Origin: Spirochaetaceae bacterium
Lineage (GTDB): Bacteria > Spirochaetota > Spirochaetia > Treponematales > Breznakiellaceae
Assembly: GCA_031257075.1 (NCBI GenBank)
Contig: JAIRPM010000159.1
Location: 1-13,459, forward strand
Reading direction: 5' to 3'
Length of the DNA stretch: 13,459 bases
In this document: piece after piece, positions 12,847 to 13,459 of the stretch
Numbering within the stretch: position 1 is the first letter of the stretch
Layout of the letters: each line of letters opens with the position of its first letter
Notes under the pieces: model-generated
Seen by the model: only the letters and a program-made list of their open reading frames with translations
Told to the model about the DNA's origin: nothing
Databases searched by the model: none
Position numbers and translations under genes: made by a program

Positions 12847-13459
12847 ATGAATACCAAGAGAAGGATAGCATTTTTTACGGTAGCAGGACTCGCGTTTGCC
12901 GGCGCTATGGTTCTTGCGATGAGCGGCTGTCAAACGCCGATAGACACCCCGACAGGCGGCAGATCGGATGCAAATGCCGCTCCGGCCGGGCTTACCGTTA
13001 CGGACGAAACGGTTGATTCGATAAGCCTTGGATGGAGCGTCTCTGCCGGAGCCTCCGGTTACAAGGTCTACCATGCCTCTAGCGAGGACGGAGATTTTGC
13101 CGAAGCGGGGTCCATCGAAGGCAATGCCTATACAGTTTCCGGCTTGCCGCCCGATACCAGTTTTTGGTATAAGGTTTCCGCGATAAAAGGTACTGCCGAG
13201 ACCGCCCAATCGGAGGCTGTAAAAGGCACGACCAAAAACGCTGGAAGCGGCGGCGAAGATGTCGATATTACCGCCCCAACGGGGCTTTTGTTTTCCGGCG
13301 CAAGCGCGAGCGAGATAACTCTTTCGTGGGATGTATTTGAAGGTGCGGCTGGGTACAAGGTTTACCGTTCCGGCACCGCCAATGGGGTGTATACTTACAC
13401 GGCAACTAGCGATGTCAATTCTTACACAGATTCCGGGTTAGCGCCCAATTCTACATACT
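12847..13459 (+). CDS. FN3-domain lipoprotein (partial, 3' end outside window)
   Basis: The frame is open from the ATG at 12847 to the right edge, 204 complete codons. Residues 1-28 are a lipoprotein signal: basic NTKRR, a hydrophobic core and the lipobox AMSGC with Cys28, permissive in the way spirochaete lipoboxes often are. A short Thr/Pro/Gly linker leads to a fibronectin type III domain at about 45-129 (ISLGWSVSAGASGYKVY, LPPDTSFWYKVSA). A second one starts at about 143 (ITLSWDVFEGAAGYKVY, LAPNSTY) and is cut by the window end. A Gly/Ser/Glu linker joins the two. The protein is predicted to be lipid-anchored outside the inner membrane, possibly on the cell surface. FN3 modules usually serve as spacers or adhesive units, and the functional domain is probably downstream. 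A strong ribosome site and the operator-laden promoter suggest tight but potentially high expression. Confidence 0.85.
   Translation, partial: MNTKRRIAFFTVAGLAFAGAMVLAMSGCQTPIDTPTGGRSDANAAPAGLTVTDETVDSISLGWSVSAGASGYKVYHASSEDGDFAEAGSIEGNAYTVSGLPPDTSFWYKVSAIKGTAETAQSEAVKGTTKNAGSGGEDVDITAPTGLLFSGASASEITLSWDVFEGAAGYKVYRSGTANGVYTYTATSDVNSYTDSGLAPNSTY

Noticed and set aside
12832..13209. A minus-strand frame opposite the lipoprotein gene
   Set aside because: The plus strand has a strong ribosome site, a lipobox and two FN3 domains. The antisense frame has none of these.

Overview
The window looks like a chromosomal segment of a spirochaete, most likely Treponema or a close relative. The main clues are a motility sigma factor (FliA/WhiG) followed directly by a FapA-type DUF342 protein and a small Gln/Gly-rich protein, a SurA-like chaperone linked to nusB, and a lipoprotein with a permissive lipobox (AMSGC) followed by FN3 domains. 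The assignment rests on recalled gene order and protein character, not on a database search. I found no rRNA, tRNA, IS element or CRISPR array. Gene density is high, and the longest gene-free stretch is 258 bp (6482-6739).

Layout. Positions 1-3311 hold a minus-strand operon: a SurA-like chaperone, nusB (1-bp overlap) and a large gene that overlaps nusB by 23 bp and runs off the left edge. This last gene fuses a PseG-like sugar hydrolase/glycosyltransferase-fold domain, a four-cysteine zinc ribbon and a class I SAM methyltransferase. It carries a G8 and a C9 tract and is the best phase-variation candidate here. Positions 3370-6481 hold a second minus-strand operon, fliA-fapA-small unknown protein. 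hisB (6740-7381, plus) diverges from fliA, and the two predicted -10 elements overlap. hisB converges on an ABC-F ATPase gene with an 8-bp gap. Positions 7390-12297 hold a third minus-strand operon, hisG-manA-rlmB-ABC-F, with ATGA overlaps at hisG/manA and manA/rlmB. The hisG promoter -10 lies only 5 bp before its ATG.

Right end. A small XRE-family repressor gene (12371-12709, minus) is divergent from a lipoprotein gene (12847 to the edge, plus). The 137-bp region between them has three copies of a TGAAATATC-core operator spaced 31 and 30 bp apart. The copy at 12782-12797 is a perfect CTTTGA-n4-TCAAAG inverted repeat. The copies sit in or beside the predicted promoters for both genes, so this looks like a compact autoregulated switch controlling a surface FN3 lipoprotein.

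Most genes are conserved housekeeping or motility genes. The least ordinary elements are the phase-variation-like fusion gene at the left edge and the XRE operator array with its lipoprotein at the right edge.
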